NCBI RefSeq assembly: GCF_024346715.1
Contig: NZ_AP024852.1
Span: forward strand, 372,001-436,000
Direction of reading: 5' to 3'
DNA length: 64,000 nucleotides
DNA from: Photobacterium swingsii
GTDB lineage: Bacteria; Pseudomonadota; Gammaproteobacteria; Enterobacterales; Vibrionaceae
Under the pieces are notes generated by a model. It made no database searches, had not been told where the DNA came from, and saw only the letters and a program-made list of their open reading frames with translations. Shown piece after piece: positions 1-10,131 of this stretch. The translations under genes and the position numbers were made by a program. Position 1 is the first letter of the stretch, and each line of letters starts with the position of its first letter.

Positions 1-129
1 GGCAGCTATGGCATTCAAGGCATTGGCGGCAAATTCATCGAGCGTATCGATGGCAGTTATTACGCTGTGATGGGGCTACCTTTGGTAGAAACCGACATCA
101 TGGTTACAGCATTTTTAGAATTAAATTAG
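1..129 (+). CDS. maf: Maf/YhdE-family nucleotide pyrophosphatase, C-terminal fragment
   Basis: The first 42 codons are open in frame 1 and end in TAG at 127-129. They read as the Maf C-terminus: a GSYGIQG motif, a GGKFIE motif, then [10 protein letters not shown] and a hydrophobic tail. Maf proteins hydrolyse non-canonical or modified nucleoside triphosphates such as dTTP, UTP or methylated pyrimidines and affect septum formation. The gene starts outside the window. The rng start follows after 8 bases, so the two are probably co-transcribed, as in the mreBCD-maf-rng order of other gammaproteobacteria. The subtype cannot be told from the C-terminus alone. Confidence 0.85.
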   Translation, partial: GSYGIQGIGGKFIERIDGSYYAVMGLPLVETDIMVTAFLELN

Positions 130-137
130 AGGCAATA

Positions 138-1607
138 ATGAGTACAGAATTGCTAATTAATGTAACGCCAAGTGAAACTCGCGTTGCAATGATTGAAGCC
201 GGCACATTACAAGAAGTGCATGTTGAGCGTGAGTCTAAGCGCGGTATCGTTGGTAATATTTATAAAGGCCGTGTTAGCCGGGTGCTACCGGGCATGCAAG
301 CTGCCTTTGTTGATATTGGCTTAGAGAAAGCGGCGTTCCTACACGCGTCCGACATTGTTCCCCATACTGAGTGTGTGGCTGAAAATGAAAAGCAACAATT
401 TCAGGTGTTGGATATTTCAGAGCTTGTCCGCCAAGGCCAAGATTTAGTTGTGCAAGTGGTTAAAGACCCACTGGGCACGAAGGGTGCACGCTTAACAACA
501 GATGTTACTTTACCATCACGTTACTTAGTCTTTATGCCTGGCGCAGCCCATGTGGGGGTTTCTCAGCGTATCGAGAGTGAAAAAGAGCGTGATCGCCTGA
601 AGAAGGTGGTTTCTCACCATTGTGATGATTTGGGTGGCTTTATCATTCGTACTGCAGCAGAAGGTGCGACAGAAGATGAGGTGGCACAAGACGCGGCATT
701 CTTGAAACACTTATGGCGCAAAGTGTTAGAGCGTCGAGTGAAAAATAAGCCTAAATCTATGCTTTATGGCGAGCTGGGTTTAGCGCAGCGTATTTTACGT
801 GACTTTGTCAGCACAGAGCTTGACTGTATCCAAGTGGATTCGCGTTTAGGCTTTGAAAAGCTAAAAGAGTTTACCGATGAGTTTGTTCCTGAGCTTAGCG
901 AAAAACTGGAGTATTACTCAGGTGAGCAGCCAATCTTTGACTTGTTTGATACCGAGAGTGAAATTCAGCGTTCATTAGATCGTAAAGTGGAGCTGAAATC
1001 AGGTGGCTACCTGATTATCGATCAGACTGAAGCTATGACGACAGTCGATATTAATACCGGTGCGTTTGTTGGTCGTCGTAACCTTGAAGAAACGATCTTT
1101 AATACCAACATTGAAGCAACCAAAGCGATTGCACGTCAGCTACGCTTACGTAATTTGGGTGGCATTATTATTATTGATTTTATCGATATGGCCTCTGAAG
1201 ATCACCAGCGTCGCGTGTTATTGGCACTGGAACAAGCACTGTCTTATGACCGAGTGAAAACCAACATCAATGGCTTTACTCAGCTAGGCTTGATTGAAAT
1301 GACGCGTAAACGTACGCGTGAAAGTATTGAGCATGTACTGTGTGGCACGTGTCCAACGTGTGAAGGGCGAGGCTCAGTTAAAACCGTTGAAAGTGTATGC
1401 TACGAAATCCTTCGTGAGATCACGCGTGTTAACCGTGCATACGATGCTGATCGCTTTGTTGTTTACGTTGCTCCTGCCGTTGCGGATGCACTGGGCGGTG
1501 ACGAATACCATGCGCTAGCAGAGTTAGAAGTCTTTATTGGTAAACAAGTGAAAATCAAAGGCGAGCCGTTATACGTGCAAGAGCAGTTTGATGTAGTCAT
1601 GATGTAA
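138..1607 (+). CDS. rng: Ribonuclease G
   Basis: A 489-residue protein, the usual RNase G length. It has an N-terminal S1-type RNA-binding region (about 36-120), followed by the RNase E/G catalytic domain. The magnesium-binding aspartates are visible as D304 in the VDINTG motif and D347 in the IIDFID motif. The zinc-link CPTC, which joins subunits in this family, is at C405-C408. It lacks the long disordered tail of RNase E, which is why I call RNase G. The enzyme cuts AU-rich single-stranded RNA, matures the 16S rRNA 5' end and takes part in mRNA decay. The ATG is preceded by GAGGC. The stop directly abuts the GTG of yhdP. Confidence 0.95.
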   Translation: MSTELLINVTPSETRVAMIEAGTLQEVHVERESKRGIVGNIYKGRVSRVLPGMQAAFVDIGLEKAAFLHASDIVPHTECVAENEKQQFQVLDISELVRQGQDLVVQVVKDPLGTKGARLTTDVTLPSRYLVFMPGAAHVGVSQRIESEKERDRLKKVVSHHCDDLGGFIIRTAAEGATEDEVAQDAAFLKHLWRKVLERRVKNKPKSMLYGELGLAQRILRDFVSTELDCIQVDSRLGFEKLKEFTDEFVPELSEKLEYYSGEQPIFDLFDTESEIQRSLDRKVELKSGGYLIIDQTEAMTTVDINTGAFVGRRNLEETIFNTNIEATKAIARQLRLRNLGGIIIIDFIDMASEDHQRRVLLALEQALSYDRVKTNINGFTQLGLIEMTRKRTRESIEHVLCGTCPTCEGRGSVKTVESVCYEILREITRVNRAYDADRFVVYVAPAVADALGGDEYHALAELEVFIGKQVKIKGEPLYVQEQFDVVMM

Positions 1608-4600
1608 GTGAGGCTCCGCGTGACAAACGTTACCGTTCGTCTGGCGAGAGGAATGATGTGGCTGGTACTGACTGTGTTAGTACTGGCTTCGATTGCTGTT
1701 AGTGGTTTACGTCTTCTTCTTCCTCAGCTTAACGAATATCGCGAACCCATTCGTCAATGGGTTTCTGCGCAGGTCGATATGGATCTGCAAATTGAACAAG
1801 TGGAAGGGCATTGGCGCACCTTTGGTCCCTCGTTAATGCTGCAAGGGATCAGTGTTGGATCGTCTGATATCAGCCCTTCTTTAGTGAAAGTGGGTGATGT
1901 TGAAGTCCGCTTCGATTTATGGCGCTCTGCATTTCAATTACGGCCTGTCTTTAAAGATGTCAGCATTCATGATCTTGCTGTTGATCTTACTCAGATTCCA
2001 AGTCTAAATCCGAATACTCCCGATCTCGCACAAGAGCCAATTACGCCTGATGATCGGGATAAATTATCGATCGCACAACAGTTAGAGCAAGTGTTCTTTG
2101 TTCGGTTAGGAAACTTTGTGTTGAAAGATGCCAAAGTGACGACATGGACTCCATCGGGTGAAATCGTTCAAATCGATATCAATCAACTGAAGTGGGCCAA
2201 TAATCAAGGTAAGCACCTCGCGCAAGGGGTGATTAGCATTGTTGGTACACACTTGAGTGAGCTTGATGTCAGTGCCAATTTATCGGAACGAGGTGATCTT
2301 GAGTCACTCTCAGGCCAGATTTACGCACATGGTAAGAACCTATCGTTTACGCCATGGTTACGAAAACAGCTGACGAGTGGTGTTGATATTACCAGCAGTG
2401 AAGTCAACGCCGAGCTATGGTTGTCGTTACAAAATGGTGATGTTACCAATGGTCAGCTCCAGCTGACGAACAGTAGTTTATCCTGGCAACAGGAAAAACA
2501 ATCGCATCAAATCGGGATTGAAAGTGGCATTGTCAGAGTGAAACCGTACCGTGAACCTGATGGTTCATTGTCATGGCGGGTTGAAACTAACGCGATGTCA
2601 TGGCAAACCGATAACGCGCGCTGGCCGGCACTGAATCTTGCTGCCGAGTGGCAAGCTGATAAGTGGCAGTTGGCGGTTAATACCATCAAACTGGATCATT
2701 TACAGCCGTTAATGGCTTTCTTGCCTGACGATGAAGGCATGAATGTACTGCGTAAACTGTCTCCTTCTGGTTTTGTCAGTGATGTCCGATTGGCACAAGT
2801 GGGTGATGGCTCGCCGCGATTTTCATTAAAGCTTGAACAGTTTGGTATTAAGCAGTGGGAGTTAATCCCTGAAATACACAAACTGAACGCCAGTATCAGT
2901 GGTGATCTACATTCGGGACGTGCGATTTTAAGCATTCAAAATGATACCTTGCCGTATGGTGATGTATTCCAAGCACCATTGCCGATAGAAAGCGGGGATG
3001 TCACGGCTTATTGGCAGGTGAATGAGGGGGGATGGCGACTCTGGAGCGATAGCTTACAAGTCACGACGCCACATTTAGCTGTAAATGGTGAATTTCGGAT
3101 TGATTTTCCCGTGGATAAGCCGAGCTGGTTATCCTTCTATGGCGAAGCTTCTGCCTATGAAGTGGGTGAAACGTGGCGCTATTTGCCAACATTATCTTTA
3201 GGTCGTGAGCTAACCGATTATCTATCAGCAGCAATTCGCGGTGGTGAGGCTAAAGGAGCACAATTGCTGTGGTATGGCGATCTGCAAGATTTCCCTTACA
3301 CCAAACATGACGGGATCTTCCAAGCGAAAGTACCGCTTGAAAAGGCGAAATTTAGCTTTGATACCGAATGGCCAGAGTTGACTGACCTACAGCTTGATTT
3401 GTTGTTTGAAAATGATTTCATGTACCTTGATTCGCGTCATGCCAAAACCATGGGGGCGACAGCAAAACGTGTGACTGGCCGCTCTGAATTGAGTGAAAAC
3501 GGTAGCTTGGCGCTAGATGTTGCTGTTGCTGCCGAAGGCGAAGACGTCCGTGATTACATGATGGCAACGCCCTTAGTCGACTCTGTGGGGGCGGCATTAT
3601 CAACGGTACAGGTATCCGGTCCTGTGACGTCTGAGTTTAAATTGGATATCCCATTTGATGGGACAGATGTCCGTGCATGGGGATCTGCTACCTTAGCCAA
3701 TAATGATATTTTGATTGATGCACCACCGTTAGCCTTGTCACACGTTAGCGGCCAGATCACCTTTGATAACGATGTTATTGCTGCCAAAGGGATACAAGGG
3801 CAACTACTGAATCAAGCCGTTGATATTGGGTTTGATGGCAAGAGCTTAGATACAGTGTATCAAGTGGATATCGGCGTGAAAGGGGATTGGCAAATTGCTC
3901 CTCTTCAGGCGCAAATCAAGGATCCATTATTGGCACATGTGAAAGGTCAGAGTCAGTGGCAAGCTGATATCGGAGTGAGCCTGCACGACATTGGCTTTAA
4001 TTACCAAGTCGATGCCACTGCGCCATTAACAGGCCTGTCAACTGATCTGCCTTATCCGCTAGTGTTACCGAATAAGCGCTCAGCTCAGCCTGCGAAGCTA
4101 CATGTGAAGGGCAATGGGGATGAGTTAACTGCGGATTTATTGTTGCAAGATGTGAAGTACCGTACACGCTTAGCGCTGACCAAGCCTCGCTTAACGTTAG
4201 CCGCAAGTTATCTAGCAATTGGTAGCAGTCAATTGCGTCCTTTAGGCAAACATACTCACATCGTGAATGTGAACAGTGATTACCTTGATGGTGACCGCTG
4301 GGTTGATTTAGCCAATGAGGTCATTGATCGTTATGACGCGCCAACGGCGAATAATCGCCAAGCATCGTCTCCCTCGGCATTTCCTGAACTTCCTTTACCG
4401 ACACGCGTGAATGTGCAGCTTAAGCGTTTAAGTTTAGCCACCTTGGATTGGCATGATGTGGCATTGGCAGCCCGTGATAGCCGTAAACAGTGGCACTTTA
4501 TTTTAGGGAGCCGTGAGGCAACGGGTGAAGCGTTTTGGCCGCAAGGCAAGCCACTCAATGTGGTGATGGATAAAATACATGTTAACTTGCCGATTCTGGA

Positions 4601-5540
4601 GCGTATTGAAGAAGATCTCCCTGCGGATAAATATGTGCCACAAAGTGACGTTCCATTAGCTACTGCTTTTGATCAGAGCATGATGAAGAACATGCCAGAC
4701 ATGGACTTAACGATTAAAGATGCTTGGTTACAAGGCTATCGTTTAGGTAAGGTCTCGGGTCAACTCAGTCATGACGAAGCCACATTGGTGCTGCAAAATC
4801 TTCAAGTGGATTCCGGTGTCACCTCGCTCAGTCTTGATGGCCACTGGACGTTAGCCAATGGTCAGAATGAAACCCATGTTGCTTTTGATATAGATGGTGA
4901 AAACAGTTCGGACTTAATGGGGCGTTTTGGTATTTCAGGTGGGGTTGAAGATGCGTCTTTTAGCAGTTATGCCTCGATCCAATGGCAAGGTGCACCATGG
5001 TCAATGCACCGTGAGACCTTATCGGGCGAAATTAAGACCGAAACGGGTAAGGGTTTTATCAGTAATGTGGGCGGTGCTGGTCGACTATTGGGGTTATTCA
5101 GTATCGACTCGATCATTCGCAAAATGCAGCTCGACTTTTCTGGTGTGTTTGATAATGGACTGGCCTTCGATTACATCCGAGGCTCGGGTAAGTTAGATAA
5201 CGGCATTTTCACTACTGACGATATTAAGATGAAAGCGTTAGCGGGTGATATGTTTATTCAAGGTAAGGCTAACTTAGTTGATGAGACGGTTGATGCGCGT
5301 GTTCGATTTAATCCTGATCTTACCTCGGGGATCCCTGTGCTGACGGCCTTTGCGATTGCCCCACCAACCGCTTTATATGTGTTGGCTATTTCGACGGCAT
5401 TAGCACCTGTGGTTGATGTGTTTACTCAGATCAACTACCAGATCAAGGGACCAATTGATGCGCCTATCGTGTCGGAGAAATCACGCTTTACTGGCGAGTT
5501 TGTGGTACCTGAATCCATGGGTAAAGGTGAGAGTAAATAA
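1608..5540 (+). CDS. yhdP: YhdP, AsmA-like envelope phospholipid-transport protein
   Basis: A 1310-residue protein with one N-terminal membrane helix (about residues 14-36) followed by a very long periplasmic region of beta-rich AsmA-like repeats. The C-terminal part carries the conserved block around GRLLGLFSIDSI. E. coli YhdP is about 1266 residues. YhdP, with TamB and YdbH, is thought to form a lipid bridge that carries phospholipids from inner to outer membrane and to influence cyclic ECA function. The start is a GTG right after the rng stop, so translation is probably coupled. The maf-rng-yhdP-tldD order is conserved in gammaproteobacteria. No frameshift or deletion is seen. Confidence 0.93.
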   Translation: MRLRVTNVTVRLARGMMWLVLTVLVLASIAVSGLRLLLPQLNEYREPIRQWVSAQVDMDLQIEQVEGHWRTFGPSLMLQGISVGSSDISPSLVKVGDVEVRFDLWRSAFQLRPVFKDVSIHDLAVDLTQIPSLNPNTPDLAQEPITPDDRDKLSIAQQLEQVFFVRLGNFVLKDAKVTTWTPSGEIVQIDINQLKWANNQGKHLAQGVISIVGTHLSELDVSANLSERGDLESLSGQIYAHGKNLSFTPWLRKQLTSGVDITSSEVNAELWLSLQNGDVTNGQLQLTNSSLSWQQEKQSHQIGIESGIVRVKPYREPDGSLSWRVETNAMSWQTDNARWPALNLAAEWQADKWQLAVNTIKLDHLQPLMAFLPDDEGMNVLRKLSPSGFVSDVRLAQVGDGSPRFSLKLEQFGIKQWELIPEIHKLNASISGDLHSGRAILSIQNDTLPYGDVFQAPLPIESGDVTAYWQVNEGGWRLWSDSLQVTTPHLAVNGEFRIDFPVDKPSWLSFYGEASAYEVGETWRYLPTLSLGRELTDYLSAAIRGGEAKGAQLLWYGDLQDFPYTKHDGIFQAKVPLEKAKFSFDTEWPELTDLQLDLLFENDFMYLDSRHAKTMGATAKRVTGRSELSENGSLALDVAVAAEGEDVRDYMMATPLVDSVGAALSTVQVSGPVTSEFKLDIPFDGTDVRAWGSATLANNDILIDAPPLALSHVSGQITFDNDVIAAKGIQGQLLNQAVDIGFDGKSLDTVYQVDIGVKGDWQIAPLQAQIKDPLLAHVKGQSQWQADIGVSLHDIGFNYQVDATAPLTGLSTDLPYPLVLPNKRSAQPAKLHVKGNGDELTADLLLQDVKYRTRLALTKPRLTLAASYLAIGSSQLRPLGKHTHIVNVNSDYLDGDRWVDLANEVIDRYDAPTANNRQASSPSAFPELPLPTRVNVQLKRLSLATLDWHDVALAARDSRKQWHFILGSREATGEAFWPQGKPLNVVMDKIHVNLPILERIEEDLPADKYVPQSDVPLATAFDQSMMKNMPDMDLTIKDAWLQGYRLGKVSGQLSHDEATLVLQNLQVDSGVTSLSLDGHWTLANGQNETHVAFDIDGENSSDLMGRFGISGGVEDASFSSYASIQWQGAPWSMHRETLSGEIKTETGKGFISNVGGAGRLLGLFSIDSIIRKMQLDFSGVFDNGLAFDYIRGSGKLDNGIFTTDDIKMKALAGDMFIQGKANLVDETVDARVRFNPDLTSGIPVLTAFAIAPPTALYVLAISTALAPVVDVFTQINYQIKGPIDAPIVSEKSRFTGEFVVPESMGKGESK

Positions 5541-5629
5541 GCACATAAAACGATGCAGTGTGTCTTGCTATCAATCCGAGTTTGGCGCACTGTAATCTAT
5601 TGGTATTACTAGTCATTCAAGGAGTTAGA

Positions 5630-6475
5630 ATGATGAAGATCATGACGAATAAAGTGGGCGTAGTGCAAATGAACTCAGGACGTGATCCTGACGTGAATCT
5701 GGCTAAGCTAAAAAAGAAATTGAAAGGACTGCAGCTGCAAGGCGCTCGCTTGGTGGTCACACCGGAAAATGCCCTTATTTTTGGTAGCCGTGAGGATTAC
5801 CATCATCATGCCGAAGCGCTTGGTGATGGCCCTTTGCAGTTTGAAGTGGCTCAAATGGCGGAAAAATTAGGGATCTGGTTACTGATCGGTTCTTTTCCTA
5901 TTCGCCAGTCTGATGGTGCGATGACCAGTACGGCTTTACTTTATAACGATAAAGGCGAGCTTGTGAGCCACTATAATAAAATGCATATGTTCGATGTTGA
6001 GATTGAAGATAAGCATCACAGCTATCGTGAATCGGATACCTTCCAAGCAGGTACTGAGGTGGTAGTGGTTGGCACGCCTTTTGGTCAGATTGGCCTCTCT
6101 ATTTGTTATGATGTACGCTTTCCGCAACTTTATAACGAACTTCGTGCTAAAGGTGCCGATATTATTGTGGTGCCTGCCGCATTTACCCGTGTTACTGGTT
6201 CGGCACATTGGGATGTCTTACTACGCGCCCGCGCGATAGAAAATCAATGTTGGTTGATCGCGGCAGCGCAATCTGGTGAACATTTTGACGGTCGAGAAAC
6301 ATGGGGCCATTCGATGATTATTGATCCTTGGGGGCAGACAGTGGCATGCCAAGCGCAAGGGACTGGGGTATTAACCGCAGACATTGATTTGAAATTAAGC
6401 CACACTATAAGAACAAATATGCCGGTGATGCAGCATGCTAGATTTGCAGTGCATCAGCGCAACGATAAGAGCTGA
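5630..6475 (+). CDS. Carbon-nitrogen hydrolase (nitrilase superfamily) amidohydrolase
   Basis: A 281-residue protein of the nitrilase superfamily. The catalytic Glu-Lys-Cys triad is visible as E46 (in TPEN), K117 (in HYNKMHMFD) and C159 (in SICYDVRFP). The KMHMFD and CYDVRFP signatures resemble the Nit1 group, whose known members are deaminated-glutathione amidases, but the substrate here is inferred only. I chose the ATG pair at 5630/5633 because AAGGAG lies 5-8 bases upstream; the open frame continues upstream to 5558 without a better ribosome site. It lies between yhdP and tldD, 4 bases before the tldD ATG, as in many relatives, and is probably in the same transcript. Confidence 0.9.
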   Translation: MMKIMTNKVGVVQMNSGRDPDVNLAKLKKKLKGLQLQGARLVVTPENALIFGSREDYHHHAEALGDGPLQFEVAQMAEKLGIWLLIGSFPIRQSDGAMTSTALLYNDKGELVSHYNKMHMFDVEIEDKHHSYRESDTFQAGTEVVVVGTPFGQIGLSICYDVRFPQLYNELRAKGADIIVVPAAFTRVTGSAHWDVLLRARAIENQCWLIAAAQSGEHFDGRETWGHSMIIDPWGQTVACQAQGTGVLTADIDLKLSHTIRTNMPVMQHARFAVHQRNDKS

Positions 6476-6479
6476 GTAG

Positions 6480-7928
6480 ATGACGCTAAAAACTGTAGAA
6501 AACACCATGCTGGATCAATCAGGGATTGGGCGTGACGACCTTCAACGTATTCTTGGGCAAATTGCGACGAGAGATGTTGATTATGCTGATATTTATTTTC
6601 AGTCCTGTTGGCATGAGTCTTTAGTATTAGAAGACAGCATTATCAAAGATGGCTCTTTCAATATCGATCGCGGTGTTGGCGTGCGTGCTGTGGCTGGTGA
6701 GAAAACAGGTTTTGCTTACTCCGATCAAATTAATGAACTGGCATTAACGCAAAGTGCGAAAGCGGCGCGTGGTATCGCGCGCAAAGGTACTAGCGGTAAA
6801 GTTCAAGCATTCTCAACGGTTGATGCGCCGAAGGTTTACGCAGCGATTGATCCACTTTCGAGTTTTGATAAGCACCAGAAAATTGCTTTGCTTGAAGAAA
6901 TTGATGCTTATGTACGCAGTAAAGAGCCTTTAGTGACGGAGGTTTCTGTCAGCATTAATGGTGTGTACGAACAAGTACTCGTTGCTGCATTGGATGGTAC
7001 ATATGCCGCAGATATTCGTCCGTTAGTGCGCTTATCGATCAGTGTGTTGGTCGAGCGGGGTGATAAGCGTGAACGTGGCAGCGCTGGTGGCGGTGGTCGT
7101 TATGGTTACGAATTCTTTGTTCAAGAAGAAGCCAACGGTAAAACAGTTGCCCTCAACTTTGCCGACGAAGCCATTCGTCAGGCCTTGGTTAACCTTGATG
7201 CAGAGGCGGCACCTGCGGGCACTATGCCTGTTGTCTTAGGTGCGGGCTGGCCTGGTGTGTTATTGCATGAAGCGGTTGGTCATGGCTTGGAAGGTGATTT
7301 TAACCGTAAAGAGTCGTCTGTTTTTTCTGGCCAAATCGGCGAGCAAGTGACGTCTTCACTGTGTACGATTGTTGATGATGGTACCTTGGCTGATCGCCGT
7401 GGTTCTTTGAACATTGATGATGAGGGTGTACCCGGCCAATACAATGTATTGATTGAAGGCGGTAAGCTGAAAGGCTATATGCAAGACAAGTTGAATGCGC
7501 GCTTGATGGGCGTTGCTCCAACGGGTAATGGTCGTCGTGAATCTTATGCGCACCTGCCGATGCCACGTATGACCAATACCTACATGCTACCAGGTGAACA
7601 TTCACGCGAAGAAATTATTTCGAGTGTGAAGAAAGGGATTTACGCACCGAACTTTGGTGGTGGCCAGGTTGATATTACCTCGGGTAAGTTCGTGTTTTCA
7701 GCGTCAGAAGCTTACTTGATTGAAAACGGTAAAATTACTCGTCCAATCAAAGGCGCAACCTTAATCGGTAGCGGTATTGAAGCGATGCAGCAGGTGTCTA
7801 TGGTCGGTAATGATCTCGATATCGACCGTGGTGTGGGTGTGTGTGGTAAAGCGGGTCAGAGTGTACCTGTTGGTGTGGGTCAACCTACACTGAAAATCGA
7901 TTCAATGACAGTGGGTGGGACAGACTAA
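6480..7928 (+). CDS. tldD: Metalloprotease TldD
   Basis: A 482-residue TldD with the zinc-protease signature HEAVGH at 263-268 followed by GLEGD. TldD forms a heterodimer with TldE/PmbA and degrades unfolded peptides through a narrow tunnel. In E. coli the pair also matures microcin B17 and helps degrade the CcdA antitoxin. The partner pmbA lies nearby at 8686-10029, separated only by the convergent darP. The start used is ATG 6480, just after the stop of the amidohydrolase; a second ATG at codon 10 is possible. A strong terminator follows at 7957. Confidence 0.95.
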   Translation: MTLKTVENTMLDQSGIGRDDLQRILGQIATRDVDYADIYFQSCWHESLVLEDSIIKDGSFNIDRGVGVRAVAGEKTGFAYSDQINELALTQSAKAARGIARKGTSGKVQAFSTVDAPKVYAAIDPLSSFDKHQKIALLEEIDAYVRSKEPLVTEVSVSINGVYEQVLVAALDGTYAADIRPLVRLSISVLVERGDKRERGSAGGGGRYGYEFFVQEEANGKTVALNFADEAIRQALVNLDAEAAPAGTMPVVLGAGWPGVLLHEAVGHGLEGDFNRKESSVFSGQIGEQVTSSLCTIVDDGTLADRRGSLNIDDEGVPGQYNVLIEGGKLKGYMQDKLNARLMGVAPTGNGRRESYAHLPMPRMTNTYMLPGEHSREEIISSVKKGIYAPNFGGGQVDITSGKFVFSASEAYLIENGKITRPIKGATLIGSGIEAMQQVSMVGNDLDIDRGVGVCGKAGQSVPVGVGQPTLKIDSMTVGGTD

Positions 7929-7956
7929 GTCAGCTTACATTGGTGTCATCATAGAA

Positions 7957-7990
7957 ACAAAAACGCCAGCTGTGATGCTGGCGTTTTTGT
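7957..7990. terminator. Bidirectional terminator between tldD and darP
   Basis: A perfect 14-base inverted repeat (core AACGCCAGC / GCTGGCGTT, 6-base loop) with A-run and T-run flanks. It can end tldD on the plus strand and darP on the minus strand. Confidence 0.92.
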
Positions 7991-8010
7991 AAGCGTCTAA
8001 ATACTGGGTA

Positions 8011-8535
8011 TTAGTTGCTCATGTACAGTTCTTTTAAGTACTGGAAAATTTCGCGGTATGCTTTCGCGGGTTTTTCTTGTGCTTTTTCTTTATTCGCTTG
8101 GCGAACAAGTTGACGCAGACGTTGGCGATCAGCATCTGGGTGATCAACTAGAATTGCATTAATCATGCTGTCGCCATTGGCGATTAGCTTATCACGCTTT
8201 TGCTCAAGCTTTTTCAGCTCAACGGTTGTCTGTGAGTGCTTGTTGTTTAGCTTATCTAGGGCCGTTTGGATTGGCTCAATATCAATTGAGCGCATTTGCT
8301 TGCCAATGTACTGTAGCTGACGACGACGCGCTTCGTTTTTAAAACGCTGTGCGTCTTTAATTGCAGACAGCATATCTTCATCTAGCGGTATTTTTGCTAG
8401 TGCATTAGACGTCAAGTTTGCTAACTCTTCCCCTAGTTTTTGCAACGCTTCCATGTCACGTTTCATCTCGCTTTTACTTACCCAGATGATCTCTTCTTCT
8501 GGTTCCCAAGGGGCTTTTTGATTTTTACGGCTCAT
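8011..8535 (-). CDS. darP: DarP (YjgA), 50S ribosome assembly factor
   Basis: A 174-residue protein of the YjgA/DUF615 family. It has the family core EIIWVSKSE near the N-terminus, the [10 protein letters not shown] segment and the C-terminal IFQYLKEL. It is charged and helical. DarP acts at a late step of large-subunit assembly and helps the peptidyl-transferase region mature. The open frame extends 12 codons further upstream (to 8571). I prefer the ATG at 8535 because family proteins have only a short acidic or basic stretch before EIIWVSKSE; no strong ribosome site decides the choice. It is transcribed alone, divergently from pmbA. Confidence 0.9.
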   Translation of the reverse strand: MSRKNQKAPWEPEEEIIWVSKSEMKRDMEALQKLGEELANLTSNALAKIPLDEDMLSAIKDAQRFKNEARRRQLQYIGKQMRSIDIEPIQTALDKLNNKHSQTTVELKKLEQKRDKLIANGDSMINAILVDHPDADRQRLRQLVRQANKEKAQEKPAKAYREIFQYLKELYMSN

Positions 8536-8561
8536 AAAAGGGCTCACTAACCTGCAAATGA

Positions 8562-8584
8562 CAAACCGCATCGATGTCGGTTTG
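8562..8584. repeat. Inverted repeat in the darP leader
   Basis: CAAACCG and CGGTTTG flank a 9-base centre that itself contains the palindrome CATCGATG. It lies 27 bases upstream of the darP ATG. It could be an operator or an RNA hairpin. No known binding site was recognised. Confidence 0.4.
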
Positions 8585-8685
8585 GTGGTAATGCTTTTAT
8601 TTTATCAGTTTAAACACAAATTTGGGCGCAAATTAGCGCACTAGAGTGTTATTCTAATTATATCAGCATAACAATAAGTGAAATT

Positions 8686-10029
8686 ATGGACGTGAGAGAA
8701 CAAGTCGCACAACAGCGTGTTGAGCTGGAAGCTGCGGTTGCTAAAGCATTAGAGCTTGCTGGCCAGCAAGCCGACGCGGCAGAAGTTGCTATTAATAAAA
8801 CAACAGGTATTAGTGTTTCTACCCGCATGTGTGAGGTGGAAAATGTTGAATTTAATAGTGATGGTGCACTTGGCATCACAGTTTATCGTGGTCAACGCAA
8901 AGGCAGTGCATCGACCTCTGACTTGAGTGAAAATGCTATTGCTCAGACGGTTGCTGCGGCGTTAGACATTGCGCGTTATACATCAGAAGACCCTTATGCT
9001 GGGCCTGGTCCTGAAGAGTTGATGGCGCGTGATATTCCTGATTTAGATCTATTCCATCCTGATGAACCAGAGCCTGATAGTGCGGCGGCGATTGCGATTG
9101 CTGCGGAACAAGCAGCACTTGAGTTTGACCCTCGTATTAAGCAAAGCGATGGTGCAAGCTACGACAGCCATTACGGGGTTCGTGTTTATGGTAACAGCCA
9201 TGGCATGCTAGCAAGTTATGCATCAAGCCGCCATAGCACCAGTTGTTGTGTGATTGCACAGGGCAAAAACGGTGAGATGGAGCGTGATTATAGTTACACC
9301 TCTGCACGTGTTGCTTCTGACCTATGGACACCGGAGTGTGTTGGTCAACATGCTGCAGAGCGTACTGTTGGTCGTGTAGATGCTCAAAAACTGACAACGC
9401 GTGAAGCGCCAATTATGTTCGCAGCCGATATTGCGACAGGTTTGTTTGGCCACCTTGTCATGGGGATCAGTGGCTCTAACTTATACCGTAAGTCATCTTT
9501 CTTACTCGATAAGCTTGGCGAACAAATTTACCCTGAGTGGATGAACATCAGTGAGCGTCCGCATATCTTACGTGGAATGGCGAGTACCCCATTTGATAGT
9601 GAAGGTTTGGCTACCCAAGATCGTGAAATCATTACCGATGGGTGCTTGCAAACGTACCTGATGACGAGCTATGCGGCGCGTAAGTTGAACATGCAACCGA
9701 CAGGTCATGCGGGAGGGATTCATAACTGGATCGTTAACTCGACCGGTGAAAACTTCGAGCAAATGCTGAAGAAAATGGATCGTGGTTTGCTAGTCACTGA
9801 GCTGATGGGCCAAGGCGTGAATATCATTACGGGTGACTACTCACGTGGTGCGGCGGGCTTCTGGGTTGAGAATGGTGAAATTCAATACCCTGTGAGTGAA
9901 ATTACCATTGCAGGTAACCTCAAAGACATGATGAAAAACATTGTTGCGATTGGTACGGACACTGAAATGCGTAGCCAGATCCAAACGGGCTCTATTTTGC
10001 TTGATACCATGAAGATCGCAGGCGAATAA
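8686..10029 (+). CDS. pmbA: Metalloprotease PmbA (TldE)
   Basis: A 447-residue TldE/PmbA subunit. Conserved stretches include [23 protein letters not shown] near the N-terminus, [24 protein letters not shown] and the C-terminal [15 protein letters not shown]. It lacks the HExxxH motif; in the TldD/E complex the catalytic zinc is in TldD, and TldE shapes the cavity. The two subunits are in the same chromosomal neighbourhood but in separate transcripts here, divided by darP on the other strand. A terminator at 10061 ends the gene and faces mgtE. Confidence 0.95.
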   Translation: MDVREQVAQQRVELEAAVAKALELAGQQADAAEVAINKTTGISVSTRMCEVENVEFNSDGALGITVYRGQRKGSASTSDLSENAIAQTVAAALDIARYTSEDPYAGPGPEELMARDIPDLDLFHPDEPEPDSAAAIAIAAEQAALEFDPRIKQSDGASYDSHYGVRVYGNSHGMLASYASSRHSTSCCVIAQGKNGEMERDYSYTSARVASDLWTPECVGQHAAERTVGRVDAQKLTTREAPIMFAADIATGLFGHLVMGISGSNLYRKSSFLLDKLGEQIYPEWMNISERPHILRGMASTPFDSEGLATQDREIITDGCLQTYLMTSYAARKLNMQPTGHAGGIHNWIVNSTGENFEQMLKKMDRGLLVTELMGQGVNIITGDYSRGAAGFWVENGEIQYPVSEITIAGNLKDMMKNIVAIGTDTEMRSQIQTGSILLDTMKIAGE

Positions 10030-10060
10030 CGCAGGTGTGAACATCATCGTGGATGCAATA

Positions 10061-10092
10061 AAAAAACCGAGACGCTAGCGGCTCGGTTTTTT
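10061..10092. terminator. Bidirectional terminator between pmbA and mgtE
   Basis: AAAACCGAG and CTCGGTTTT arms around a GC-rich centre, with a T-run on both strands. It serves the convergent genes pmbA (+) and mgtE (-). Confidence 0.9.
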
Positions 10093-10131
10093 TGTGTCTC
10101 TGATTTGTACCTTTGAGATACAGTGCTTTAG

